Positions 15,563-24,423 of a stretch of DNA of 64,000 bases are shown here, one piece after another; position 1 is the first letter of the stretch, and each line of letters begins with the position of its first letter. The notes below the pieces were generated by a model. The model did no database searches. It worked only from the letters and a program-made list of their open reading frames with translations, and was not told where the DNA came from. This DNA is from Lentibacillus lipolyticus (GTDB lineage: Bacteria; Bacillota; Bacilli; Bacillales; Amphibacillaceae): assembly GCA_004145795.1 (NCBI GenBank), contig SEIO01000008.1, positions 1 to 64,000 of the forward strand. Direction: 5' to 3'. The translations under genes were made by a program, and so were the position numbers.

Positions 15563-16360
15563 GCCACTATTTTCCGCGGTAATAAATGCATCTTCCACAC
15601 CTGCGTCTTTGACTTCCTCCAGTTGTGCCTCAGCGTTGTCCCGGTCTGAAAAAGCGCCAGCCTGCACACGATACCAGTGCTCACCGGAAACGGTAACCGC
15701 TTCAATATACGATTCAATCCCTTTTGCCTGAAGATGGGCTGTCCTATTTTCAGCATTTTCCTTTGATTGAAAGGAACCCGCTATTACTTTATAAAGCGTT
15801 CCCGCGCTTTCTTTACGCTCAAGATTGAGTGCTTTTGCCAGACCATTTACATGTCCTTGGGCAACGGTTTGCCGCCAAGTGGGATCCTTCATCAGATTCG
15901 CATCATGGTCGTTGTCAATAAACCCATTTTCTGTTAAAAGCGCTGGCATTGTGGTTTCCCGCAGTACGTGAAAGTTCGCCTTTTTCTGCCCGCGGTCCCT
16001 GAGCTGATTTACCTTTGTGATTTCACTGTGCACGATGTCCTGATAGTGGGCTGTTGTGGAATAATCGGATAAACTGCTGTGAATATAGTTCTCAAACCCT
16101 TGTGCTGCCCCATTATAGGCATTGCAGTGGATGGATACATAATAATCCGCACCCCACGCATTAGCTTCGTTCGTCCGTTCATTTAAACTTTTGGCAGTGT
16201 CACTGGTACGGCTCATGCGTACGTCGACATGTTGGTATTGGTTGGTTAAAAGGCTCTGGATGCGAAGGGCAATGTCCAATGCAATATCCTTTTCTTTTAA
16301 TCCATTGCCCTGTGCACCTGGGTCTGAACCGCCATGGCCTGGATCAACGTAAAATTTCAT
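15560..16360 (-). CDS. N-acetylmuramoyl-L-alanine amidase with SPOR domain (CwlC-like)
   Basis: 266 residues. The N-terminal Amidase_3 domain cuts the bond between muramic acid and the peptide stem; zinc and catalytic residues are in DPGHGGSDPGA, SIHCNAYNG and LLTENGFIDN. The C-terminal part (about 190-266) is a SPOR-type domain with two repeats (LYKVIAGSFQSKENAENR and WYRVQAGAFSDRDNAEAQ) that binds denuded glycan. There is no signal peptide. That, the size and the architecture match CwlC, the mother-cell lysis amidase of sporulation. ATG 16360 has AGGGGAG upstream; an ATG at 16384 lacks one. Confidence 0.92.
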   Translation of the reverse strand: MKFYVDPGHGGSDPGAQGNGLKEKDIALDIALRIQSLLTNQYQHVDVRMSRTSDTAKSLNERTNEANAWGADYYVSIHCNAYNGAAQGFENYIHSSLSDYSTTAHYQDIVHSEITKVNQLRDRGQKKANFHVLRETTMPALLTENGFIDNDHDANLMKDPTWRQTVAQGHVNGLAKALNLERKESAGTLYKVIAGSFQSKENAENRTAHLQAKGIESYIEAVTVSGEHWYRVQAGAFSDRDNAEAQLEEVKDAGVEDAFITAENSG

Positions 16361-16828
16361 GAAAAACTCCCCTTTCTGTTCCATAATTGTTTTCAGTCAT
16401 ATGTTATTAATAAGAAGTGAATAGCAATTGGACATAATGGTCAGATTTGCTTAAATTGAGAAAAATGACGATAATGGCGTGTTTAAGGCTCCGCTAAAGA
16501 AAATCAGCTACCTTGAACAACTGTTGCATCGACGGCACCTTTGCTTGTCCGCATGCGACTATATGGATACAGCACTTCTTATCATTACAATCGGGTGTCG
16601 GTGGGAAAAAGTGTTGTGTGGGGGCTTGATTCTTTTTTAAACACAGAATATGGAGCCTTATTGCGCTTCTATAGACTGTTTTGACAGGGGCTCTCTCTCC
16701 ACGTCCCGGATTATTGTGTATTCCTATTATATTGATAGGGAATCTGTAATTGTTTCTTATGGGAGTTCGTTTCTATAATAGGATGTGCAGGCGGTGATAC
16801 TGCAGATTCTCTAAAGGAGTGATTGGTG
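16361..16828. other. Non-coding spacer with an inverted 9-bp word
   Basis: 468 bases without a credible gene. TAAGGCTCC at 16484-16492 recurs inverted as GGAGCCTTA at 16652-16660, 160 bases apart. The enclosed DNA has a higher G+C content than the flanks, as in a small degenerate mobile repeat. The promoter of the thioredoxin-like gene must also lie here. Confidence 0.4.
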
Positions 16829-17068
16829 ATGGCGAAAGCAGTTTTCTATCATGCAGGTTGTCCAGTTTGTGCGGATGCGGAACAAGGTATGCTCGGGTAT
16901 CTTGATCAATCGAAAGCAGATACAGAGATTGTTCATCTTGGCACGGAGCCGAATCGTATTCAAGAAGCGGAAAAAGCAGGTGTAAAATCAGTTCCTGCAT
17001 TGGTGCTTGATGGAAATGTGTATCACATTAACTACGGTGCAAGCCTGGAAGATGTGAAGAACGGCTAA
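16829..17068 (+). CDS. Small thioredoxin-fold protein with a CPVC motif
   Basis: 79 residues with the thioredoxin/glutaredoxin pattern: a strand AVFYHAG, the redox pair C11-P-V-C14, a helix, then VKSVPALVLDGNVYHIN, where the cis-proline is in SVPALV. It should be a cytosolic dithiol/disulfide exchanger, partner unknown. The ATG at 16829 has AAAGGAG upstream. It is a single gene closed by a near-perfect palindromic terminator. Confidence 0.85.
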   Translation: MAKAVFYHAGCPVCADAEQGMLGYLDQSKADTEIVHLGTEPNRIQEAEKAGVKSVPALVLDGNVYHINYGASLEDVKNG

Positions 17069-17071
17069 CAT

Positions 17072-17117
17072 AAAAAATAGCATGTGAAATTATAAAGAAT
17101 TTCACATGCTATTTTTT
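17072..17117 (+). terminator. Bidirectional intrinsic terminator
   Basis: AAAAAATAGCATGTGAAAT pairs with ATTTCACATGCTATTTTTT around a short A+T loop. The stem of about 19 bp with A and T tracts on both sides can act for either strand. Confidence 0.9.
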
Positions 17118-17180
17118 ATTGATGCATCAAGATGAGAGCCCTTTTTTCATAAAAAGTAGCAGTGCACGGTCTTCATAGGA

Positions 17181-18098
17181 CTAGTTGTTCGAAAGGCAAT
17201 CATAGTCCAATTGCTCACTTTTTATCGTCGCAATCAATTGATCCATAAACACCCGGCTGGCCGCACATAAATATTTGTTCCTTCTATAAGCGACGCCAAT
17301 TTGTGTGGTGAGTACTGGATGTTGGATAGGGACCTTTTGAATTTGACTATGTTTAATATGATCCAGGTAAGCCTTTGGCAGGATGGTAACGCCGGCACCC
17401 TTACTCACCATATTGATAATCGATTCCATCGTCGTCATTTCCATGACAGGCTGAGGGGTAAATCCCAATGATTGACACCGCTCATTGATGAGCTGCCGCA
17501 TGACATACGTATTTGGCAAAAGAACAGACGGAATATCCTTTAAAATTTCCGGTGTAACGAACGGCTCTTGGGCGACAGGGTGGTCTGCAGGTGCTGCGAG
17601 AGCCAGATTTTCGTTATATAGTGGGATCGTTTCCAGGTCATGATGTTCCATTGGCAATAAAGCAATACCCATATCCAGTTCATTTTGCAGCAGTCCATTG
17701 TAAATATCGCCGGTTCGCATGCCGAGAACAGACAACTCGACGTTGGGATAGCTGCGATGGAACCCGATAACCGTTGGCGGAAGCAAGTAATTGACGACTG
17801 TCAGCAGTGCCCCGATTTTTAATGTTCCTCTTTCTAAACCCTGCAGTTCGCTGATCGCGGCATGGGCCTGTGAGAGTTCATGAAATGCGTTGTAGCTGTG
17901 GTGCAGCAATGTTTTGCCGGCTTCGGTCAATACGGTTTTTTTGCCGATGCGATCAAACAGGGGGGTTCCCATTTCATGCTCGAGTAAATGGATCTGCTGG
18001 CTTAAGGATGGCTGTGCTATGCCGAGCTTTTCAGCCGCACGGGTAAAATGCAATTCCTCGCATAGGACCATAAAGTACTCCAATTGCTTAAGCTCCAT
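17181..18098 (-). CDS. LysR-family transcription regulator
   Basis: 305 residues. The N-terminal helix-turn-helix is typical (MELKQLEYFMVLCEELHFTRAAEKLGI...QPSLSQQIHLLEHEMGTPLFDR). It is followed by the periplasmic-binding-like effector domain (GTLKIGALLTVVNYLLPP onward). GGAGG precedes the ATG. It is divergent from the catalase gene, so an oxidative-stress or catalase-linked role like OxyR is possible. The paired cysteines of OxyR are not present at matching places, however, and the family could equally be CynR/CcpC-like. Effector unknown. Confidence 0.88.
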   Translation of the reverse strand: MELKQLEYFMVLCEELHFTRAAEKLGIAQPSLSQQIHLLEHEMGTPLFDRIGKKTVLTEAGKTLLHHSYNAFHELSQAHAAISELQGLERGTLKIGALLTVVNYLLPPTVIGFHRSYPNVELSVLGMRTGDIYNGLLQNELDMGIALLPMEHHDLETIPLYNENLALAAPADHPVAQEPFVTPEILKDIPSVLLPNTYVMRQLINERCQSLGFTPQPVMEMTTMESIINMVSKGAGVTILPKAYLDHIKHSQIQKVPIQHPVLTTQIGVAYRRNKYLCAASRVFMDQLIATIKSEQLDYDCLSNN

Positions 18099-18161
18099 CT
18101 ATTTTCCTCCTTCGAATCATTTTCAATGAATAATAGGTTTGTCTTATTATTATAAATAAAA

Positions 18162-18176
18162 TTATAAGAATTATCG
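18162..18176. promoter_or_regulatory. PerR-box-like sequence upstream of the catalase gene
   Basis: TTATAAGAATTATCG matches 11 of the 14 fixed positions of the Bacillus PerR box TTATAATNATTATAA. It lies in the LysR/catalase divergent region. The DNA here is very A+T-rich, so chance similarity is possible. Confidence 0.3.
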
Positions 18177-18291
18177 AACATATTCGTACGTTATTTTTGC
18201 CTTCTGAACTCCAGAAAAATGTTCTAAGTGCGATAAAAAGACATATGTATAGAAATGGAGTTGGTAAAATTAACATCAGGAAGGTGATTAC

Positions 18292-20412
18292 ATGGATAAT
18301 TCATCAGACAACAAGAATAACGAGAACAAGAATAACGAGAACAAGAATAACGAGAACAAGAATAACGAGCGGGGGTTGCCCAACAATCCAAAAGATGAGC
18401 AACTGGAACAATACCGTAGAAGTAATACAGGTCCAGGGGAGAAAATGACCGATGATGCCGGGTATAAAGTTTCCAATGATCGGTGGAGCTTGCGAGCAGG
18501 TAGACGTGGCCCTTTATTGTTTCAAGACTTCCATTTTTATAGAAAACAATCACGCTTTAGCCGGGAGCGCATACCGGAAAAAGTGGTTCATGCTCGGGGT
18601 TTCGGGTTATATGGGGACTTTGAAACTTATAAATCAATGAGGCATGTCACAAAAGCACACTTCCTGCAAGAGGCTGGACGCAAAACCCCTGTGTTCACTC
18701 GATTTTCTAATTTCATTGGAAGTAAAGGATCCAAGGATACAGCGGTAGATATACGTGGCTTTGCAACCAAGTTTTATACACAAGATGGAAACTATGATAA
18801 TTTAGCGCTCCAATTTCCTGTTTTCATACTTGCCGATGCGATGAAATTTATGGATGTGACACATGCGGTTAAGCCAAATCCAATTACAGATGTACCGCAA
18901 GCGACTGTCGCGCATGATGCCTTTTGGGACTATGTTATCAGTAATCCGGAATCTGCACATATGGTTATGTGGCTGATGTCCATGCGGGGACGCCCAAGAA
19001 GCTGGCGCATGATGGCAGGGTGGCCAATCAATACATTCCGTTTTATTAATGAACATGGTAAGTCGACATTTGTCCGCTTTAAATGGGTGCCTAAACTCGG
19101 TGTTCATTCCCTGCTGCTTGATGAAGCAAATATTATCGGAGGTGTCGATCCGGACTTCCATCGCCGTGATATCATCGAAGCAGTTGAATGTGGCGCTTAC
19201 CCGGAGTATGAATTAGGCGTACAATTAATTGCTGAAGAGGATAAGTTTAAGTTTGACTTTGATATTTTAGATGATACAAAACTGTGGCCGGAGGAGGAAG
19301 TTCCTGTTGAAATCATTGGAAAATTAACATTGAATCGGCTAGTGGATAATTTCTTCGCAGAGGAAGAACAGTCATCATTTGACCCTGCCACTGTCGTCCC
19401 TGGAATTGACTTCACGAATGATCCTGTTTTACAAGGTAGATCTTTTGCCTACAGAGATACAGATTACCACCGGCTCCGGACAGCCAATATTAATGAAATA
19501 CCAGTTAACAAACCCATCACAGAAACGAACTATAACTATCGGGATGGTTTTTCAAAATATCGAATTGATACTGACGCCGTAAACTATCATAATAATACGT
19601 TAGCTGGCAATACACCGGCAGAAACACCTCCTGAAGAAGGTGGATATTCGCATTATCCCGAAGAGGTCGACGGGCATGTTACGAGGGAACGTCCAAGTGA
19701 ATCATTCTATGATTACTTTTCACAGGCAAGACTTTTTTGGAACAGCCTATCGGATGTAGAAAAAGAGGACCTTGTGAGAACCTTTAGCTACCACCTTGGT
19801 TATGTCAAAAACGAATCAGTCAGGCAGCAAAATGTGGAGTTTTGGGCTAATGTTGACAGTGAGATGGCATGCACAATTGCTGATAATATCGGTGTCGAAC
19901 GCCCAAGTCGTTCCAACGTTCCAGTTGAAAAGTGCTCACCGGCCATTAGTCAGGCAAACACGCCACATTATGCCTATACACAAAAAGTAGGTGTTTTAAT
20001 TAGCAATGGATTTAATGGGGAAGAAGTAAGGAAGACGTTGGATACCCTGTATCACCATGGTGTCTTTATGGAGATAATCAGTGAGAACCTTGGTGTTGTT
20101 ACAGGATCAGATGGCACGAAAATAGAGGTGGATGAGACATTTATCACAACGTATCCTGTCTTATATGACTCCCTTTATGTCGTTGGCGGACATCCTGAAT
20201 ACGAAGAAAAATTCAAACAGGATACCACGGATTTCCTGAATGAAGCATACAAACATTATAAACCAATCGGCATTGCATCCACTGCCACGAACTATATTCA
20301 GCCGTCCGGAAATAATAACTTGGCTGGCGTCGTTTTTGCCGCCAATAATCCAAATTTTAATAAAGACTTTGTTGCCGCAATTGCACAGCAACGTTTCTGG
20401 GATAGAAAATAG
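18292..20412 (+). CDS. Large KatE-type catalase with DJ-1-like C-terminus and an altered heme pocket
   Basis: 706 residues with clade-2 catalase layout: low-complexity N-terminus, heme catalase core (about 60-430) and a C-terminal glutamine-amidotransferase-like domain (about 570-700, with VGVLISNGFNGEEV). The distal His is H100 in VVHARG, Ser139 is kept, and the proximal heme ligand is Y387 in RSFAYRDT. The catalytic-Asn motif, normally VGNNxPVF, reads LALQFPVF (171-178) here, and HARGxGxHG is HARGFGLYG. The GxHTFR and GPNFHEIPIN segments are also changed (INTFR, TANINEIPVN). The protein is therefore catalase-like, and its activity may be reduced or different. AAGGTG precedes the ATG. Confidence 0.85.
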   Translation: MDNSSDNKNNENKNNENKNNENKNNERGLPNNPKDEQLEQYRRSNTGPGEKMTDDAGYKVSNDRWSLRAGRRGPLLFQDFHFYRKQSRFSRERIPEKVVHARGFGLYGDFETYKSMRHVTKAHFLQEAGRKTPVFTRFSNFIGSKGSKDTAVDIRGFATKFYTQDGNYDNLALQFPVFILADAMKFMDVTHAVKPNPITDVPQATVAHDAFWDYVISNPESAHMVMWLMSMRGRPRSWRMMAGWPINTFRFINEHGKSTFVRFKWVPKLGVHSLLLDEANIIGGVDPDFHRRDIIEAVECGAYPEYELGVQLIAEEDKFKFDFDILDDTKLWPEEEVPVEIIGKLTLNRLVDNFFAEEEQSSFDPATVVPGIDFTNDPVLQGRSFAYRDTDYHRLRTANINEIPVNKPITETNYNYRDGFSKYRIDTDAVNYHNNTLAGNTPAETPPEEGGYSHYPEEVDGHVTRERPSESFYDYFSQARLFWNSLSDVEKEDLVRTFSYHLGYVKNESVRQQNVEFWANVDSEMACTIADNIGVERPSRSNVPVEKCSPAISQANTPHYAYTQKVGVLISNGFNGEEVRKTLDTLYHHGVFMEIISENLGVVTGSDGTKIEVDETFITTYPVLYDSLYVVGGHPEYEEKFKQDTTDFLNEAYKHYKPIGIASTATNYIQPSGNNNLAGVVFAANNPNFNKDFVAAIAQQRFWDRK
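18310..18369 (+). repeat. 15-bp x 4 in-frame tandem repeat in the catalase gene
   Basis: Four exact copies of AACAAGAATAACGAG encode (NKNNE)4 at residues 7-26 of the catalase-like protein. Length changes by slippage would keep the frame. Confidence 0.9.
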
Positions 20413-20422
20413 CGATACTTAT

Positions 20423-20464
20423 AAAAAAGCTTCCCATGCAGTATTTAGCATCGGAAGCTTTTTT
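20423..20464 (+). terminator. Intrinsic terminator after the catalase gene
   Basis: AAAAAAGCTTCC pairs with GGAAGCTTTTTT around a loop of about 18 bases, ending in a T-run. Confidence 0.8.
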
Positions 20465-20597
20465 GTGCGGAACGCCTATACAGGCACCTTGTTCTAAGGG
20501 TATACGCTGTACTGGGACAATGAACCCGTTCAACCTGTCCTCCGGCATCTATACACCCGGCCTCCTTTGGTTATATTACCATTAGGAGGTGAAAAAA

Positions 20598-20822
20598 ATG
20601 GGTAACAAAGATAACCACAATAATGAGAAGATCAATACTAAATTAGGCGGTATGGGTCTTTTTGGAACGACTTCTAATGAAGAGATAGCCGGTTACAAGG
20701 CTTCTGGGGATATTGAAAATGCCGGAAGACTGGACAAAGGTTTTCAAGAACCGGAGGAAAATGACGATACCGCACCAACATCTTCTATCAAAGAAGGAGA
20801 TCAAAATAAGAAGGATTATTAA
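20598..20822 (+). CDS. Small hydrophilic protein of unknown function
   Basis: 74 residues from an ATG with a perfect AGGAGGTG 8 bases upstream. The protein is very polar (GNKDNHNNEKINTKLGG at the start, many D, E, N and K at the end) with one glycine-rich segment GGMGLFGTTSNEEIAGY. There is no hydrophobic core, so it is likely disordered or a stress/spore-associated peptide. I do not recognise a family. The strong ribosome binding site and its position between two terminator-like regions support a real gene. It converges on the broken nhaC. Confidence 0.65.
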   Translation: MGNKDNHNNEKINTKLGGMGLFGTTSNEEIAGYKASGDIENAGRLDKGFQEPEENDDTAPTSSIKEGDQNKKDY

Positions 20823-20902
20823 TGGCATTCTGCGGGCTGCGGGAGAAACTCCCACAGCCCGATTTTTAAAGGAGGACAAGAAACCTGCCTCCAGTTCCCG
20901 TT

Positions 20903-22315
20903 TTATCCAATGTTCTCTTGTTGTGTGCTTGTTGGTTTTACTGTTAAATAGGCAATACCATAGCCTAAGGTTGCGAGTATGATGGATATGATTGGTACGG
21001 CAAAATTGACGATGGCGTATGGTGCATATTGAAAGGCGCTGACTCCGAGCGTTCCAAATATAAACACACCACACGTATTCCATGGCACAAACACAGATGT
21101 CAATGTTCCCCCGTCTTCCAGTGCACGCGATAAGTTCTTCGAGTGCAGGTTCCGTTTTCTGAATACGTCACTATACATCCGTGATGGAACGACAATCGAG
21201 ATATACTGCTCGGAACAAGTAATGTTTGTGAAAAAACTGGATGCGATCGTTGTCGGGATTAATCCTTTAGCTGACTTGGTTAATTTCAAAATCTGGCTTA
21301 CAAGTGCATTCAAAATGCCTGTGTGTTCCAGGATCCCACCATATGTCATTGCAACAATGGTCAGTGAAACGGTATACATCATGGATTCAAGTCCGCCACG
21401 GGTAAATAGGTTATCGACCATCGCATTCCCGGTTTCCATCACATAACCGCCCTGAAGTGCACTAAACGCATTCGCAAATGTGTCTCCTTGAACAAAGACC
21501 TGGCAAATAAAGCCGAGAATAATGCCGACAATCAGTGCCGGAACCGCTGGGACTTTCCTTGCTACCAGCACAATGACAGCGAGTGGTACGAGCAGCAGTC
21601 ATGGAGAAATAAGGAAGTTTTCTTGCATAACAGCTGCTGTTTGACTAATTTCCCCTTGTGTTACGGAACCGCCACCGAAATTCTTTCCTAAAATCCAATA
21701 AACGATTAAAGCAATGATAAGACCGGGAACGGTGGAGTACAGCATATGTTTAATATGTTCAAACAAGTCTGTTTCGGTAAGCCCCGCTGCCAGGTTCGTT
21801 GTTTCGGAAAGCGGTGACATTTTATCGCCAAAATAAGCGCCGGAAATAACGGCTCCTGCAACCATTGCCGCCGGTATCCCCATGGCCGCACCAATTCCCA
21901 TTCCAGCAACACCGATGGTTCCCATGGTGGACCATGAACTCCCGATTGATAGCGCGACAACCGCACAAATAATGCAGATGGTCACTAGGAAAAGGGAAGG
22001 GGTAATCATTTGCAGACCATAGTAAATCATGGTTGCTACAACCCCACCGCCAATCCAGGAGCCGATAATCATCCCAACGAGCATTATAATAACAACCGCC
22101 GGCAGTGCCAGTCTGATTCCTTTATACATGCTCTCCTCAATATCTTTCCATTTAAATCCTGCGTTCCACGCCACAAGGGCAGCCGTTACCGTCCCGATGA
22201 TCAGCGGAACATGTGGCGCCCCCTCAAAAACAGTAATCGTGACTGCCATGACAGCTATCATGACAACCAGCGGGATAAGTGCCTGAATCAATGAAATATC
22301 TTTATTTTTTCTCAT
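20903..22315 (-). pseudogene. nhaC: NhaC-type Na+/H+ antiporter interrupted by an in-frame TGA
   Basis: Two collinear parts in one frame together give a complete antiporter of about 470 codons: residues 1-238 (through LTETDLFEHIKHMLYS and ending NFLISP) and 240-470 (from LLLVPLAV). They are separated only by TGA at 21599-21601, where homologues have Trp (ISPWLLLVPL). A TGG-to-TGA change would explain it. Both parts keep NhaC features (SSWSTMGTIGVAG, AGAVISGAYFGDKMSPLSETTNLAAG and SFFTNITCSEQYISIV). ATG 22315 has GGGGGA upstream. The gene is either inactivated, subject to readthrough, or carries a base-call error. Intact, it would expel Na+ in exchange for protons. Confidence 0.85.
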
Positions 22316-22567
22316 CGTATTCCCCCTGCCTCTTCGAAACTTCGTGATTTTTTTCATTATAGAGCTGGATTTCAGAAGCTTTTAGTAACCGCTTCCAAAA
22401 TCACGAAAATTAATAAAAGTAATGAGCAAACTAATTATAAGGTTAGTTTAAAATATTGTCAATAATTGTCGAAATTGCCTTCTGTATCTGATTCGAATCA
22501 TCAATCCTTTGATTTTCATGCATAAAAGAAAATGTGCTACATCATTTTAAGCCTGAGGTGAGTATTT

Positions 22568-23026
22568 ATGTTGAATCGTGCGATGAAGACGGCTCTAATT
22601 GGGATAGGAGCTGCACAATTTTTAAAAATCCCGCTACACTACAGGCAGACCGGTTCATGGGAGTGGAAAAAATTATTTGGGTCCGGTGACATGCCGAGCT
22701 CTCATTCTTCTGCAGTAACGTCACTAACAACCTATATAGCATTGAGAAAAGGTCTGTCCTCTACGGATTTTGGCATCAGCAGTATTTTCAGCTTAATTGT
22801 CATGTATGATGCGATGGGAATACGTTGGCAAGCCGGCCAAACAGCCATTGCTGTGAATGATATGTATGAACAGTTAGAAAAGCTTGCTGATCATCATCCT
22901 GATTTTGCGTATAAGAAACGGGAAAAGGAACTAAAAGAGATGCTTGGACATATGCCGAATGAAGTGGCTGGCGGTGCTTTGCTGGGCATAGGCATCGGCT
23001 TCCTTTGTCATTTTGCTGCAAAATAG
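22568..23026 (+). CDS. Divergent PAP2-family membrane protein (YuiD-like)
   Basis: 152 residues of the DUF212/divergent PAP2 family. The motifs FGSGDMPSSHSSAVTSLTTYIAL and IVMYDAMGIRWQAGQTA are the family signature, with phosphatase-like Ser/His. GHMPNEVAGGALLGIGIGFL forms the last helix. Members are integral membrane proteins thought to act on lipid phosphates, unproven for this branch. GAGGTGA precedes the ATG. It is divergent from nhaC across a 250-base gap and is followed by the YolD-like gene. Confidence 0.88.
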   Translation: MLNRAMKTALIGIGAAQFLKIPLHYRQTGSWEWKKLFGSGDMPSSHSSAVTSLTTYIALRKGLSSTDFGISSIFSLIVMYDAMGIRWQAGQTAIAVNDMYEQLEKLADHHPDFAYKKREKELKEMLGHMPNEVAGGALLGIGIGFLCHFAAK

Positions 23027-23105
23027 CTATGAAAAAGGTATGCAGTTGAATAGGCAGGTTTCTTATGCTATAATGGGAACAAACGTTCTGGAAAGAGGTA
23101 TATAT

Positions 23106-23423
23106 ATGCGTGACGTCAATGATCGCGGAACAAAAAAATGGACAGCGATGATGCTGCCGGAGCATGAAGAACTGCTGCGGAAGATGTGGGCTGAGCAAGA
23201 ATATAAAGAAAAGCCAATACTGGACGAACAGCAAAAAGAAGAAATGGATGCACGGCTGCAAGCGGCTGTCAGTAACCATCTTACGGTAGAAGTAAAGCAT
23301 TACAATGGCCGCGATTTTCTTACAAATAAGGGAAAACTGACAAAATTAAATCAAGAGCAATTGTGGCTGGAGGATGAATCGATTATCAAACTGGCCGATG
23401 TGTTGGATGTGTGGATTGACTAA
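23106..23423 (+). CDS. YolD-like family protein
   Basis: 105 residues with the YolD pattern: RGTKKWTAMMLPEHEELLRKMW at the start and HLTVEVKHYNGRDFLTNKGKLTKLNQEQLWLEDESIIKLADVLDV at the end. YolD proteins are often linked to Y-family polymerase (UvrX/YqjW) genes and SOS repair, but none is adjacent here. The ATG at 23106 has GAAAGAGG upstream. It is probably transcribed from its own promoter; the exact role is unknown. Confidence 0.85.
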   Translation: MRDVNDRGTKKWTAMMLPEHEELLRKMWAEQEYKEKPILDEQQKEEMDARLQAAVSNHLTVEVKHYNGRDFLTNKGKLTKLNQEQLWLEDESIIKLADVLDVWID

Positions 23424-23507
23424 GTCTTTCTTTAATCCCTGCCCGTCCTATTATATGCGAAATTGTTTGATTTGTTGTAAAATAGGGATAACAAGGAGGG
23501 ATTGATC

Positions 23508-24392
23508 TTGAAAATAGGTTTTGTCGGTCTTGGTATTATGGGGAAGCCGATGTGTCAAAATTTGATGCAGGCGGGCTATGATGTAGTCATTTCCAGCAGC
23601 AATCCGGATACAAACCGCCAGCTTCAGCAAAATGGCGCCAGCGTTGTCAGTACATATACGGATGTGGCTGCTGCGACGGATGTCATCATCACAATGCTGC
23701 CTAATTCACCGGAAGTGAAACAGGTTGTTCTGGGGCAAGGGGGTCTGATGGATGGAGCCAGGCCCGGGACGGTCATCATCGATATGAGCTCCATTGCACC
23801 AACAGTGAGCCAGGAGATTGGCAAAGCGCTGGCGGAAAAAGAAATTGATTTTCTGGACGCCCCGGTAAGCGGTGGGGAACCGAAGGCCATTGACGGGACT
23901 ATTGCGGTGATGGCCGGTGGAGCTGAGGATACGTTCCAGAACTGTCTGCCCATCCTGGAAGCAATGGCCGGATCGGTTGTCCGAACAGGTGAAATAGGGT
24001 CAGGCAATGCCACGAAACTGGCCAACCAAATTATCGTGGCACTTAATCTTGCCGCTGTTTCGGAGGCGATGGTGCTGACAAGGCAGATGGGTGTTGACAG
24101 TGAACTCGTCTATGAAGCGATACGTGGCGGGCTGGCCGGGAGCAATATTCTGGATGCCAAAGCACCGATGATGATGAATCGGAATTTTGACCCGGGCTTT
24201 ACCATTGATTTGCACCTGAAAGATTTGAAAAATGTGCTGGAAACGTCCGGGGATATTGGCGTACCACTGCCCCTTACTGCCTCTATCAAGGAAACACTGC
24301 AGGCACTTCAAGCTGATGGCCACGGGGACAATGATCATGCGGCTATTGTCAAATTTTATGAAAAACTGGCAAACATAACAGATGAATGCTGA
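23508..24392 (+). CDS. 2-Hydroxy-3-oxopropionate reductase / 3-hydroxyisobutyrate dehydrogenase family
   Basis: 294 residues of the beta-hydroxyacid dehydrogenase family, which interconvert beta-hydroxyacids and semialdehydes with NAD(P). Visible motifs are the dinucleotide loop GFVGLGIMGKPMCQNL, the substrate signature FLDAPVSGGEPKA and the catalytic Lys in GSGNATKLANQIIVALN. The TTG at 23508 is preferred over one at 23502 because it stands seven bases after AAGGAGGG. Tartronate-semialdehyde reductase is the best guess from the sequence style, but the substrate cannot be fixed. A flavin oxidoreductase gene follows 31 bases later. Confidence 0.88.
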   Translation: MKIGFVGLGIMGKPMCQNLMQAGYDVVISSSNPDTNRQLQQNGASVVSTYTDVAAATDVIITMLPNSPEVKQVVLGQGGLMDGARPGTVIIDMSSIAPTVSQEIGKALAEKEIDFLDAPVSGGEPKAIDGTIAVMAGGAEDTFQNCLPILEAMAGSVVRTGEIGSGNATKLANQIIVALNLAAVSEAMVLTRQMGVDSELVYEAIRGGLAGSNILDAKAPMMMNRNFDPGFTIDLHLKDLKNVLETSGDIGVPLPLTASIKETLQALQADGHGDNDHAAIVKFYEKLANITDEC

Positions 24393-24423
24393 CTATTGAA
24401 CGGTTGAAAAGGAGACACCACAG

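Noticed and set aside
21599-21601. Selenocysteine or programmed stop readthrough in nhaC
   Set aside because: The aligned residue is Trp, no SECIS-like hairpin is evident after the TGA, and the family has no Sec members that I know of.
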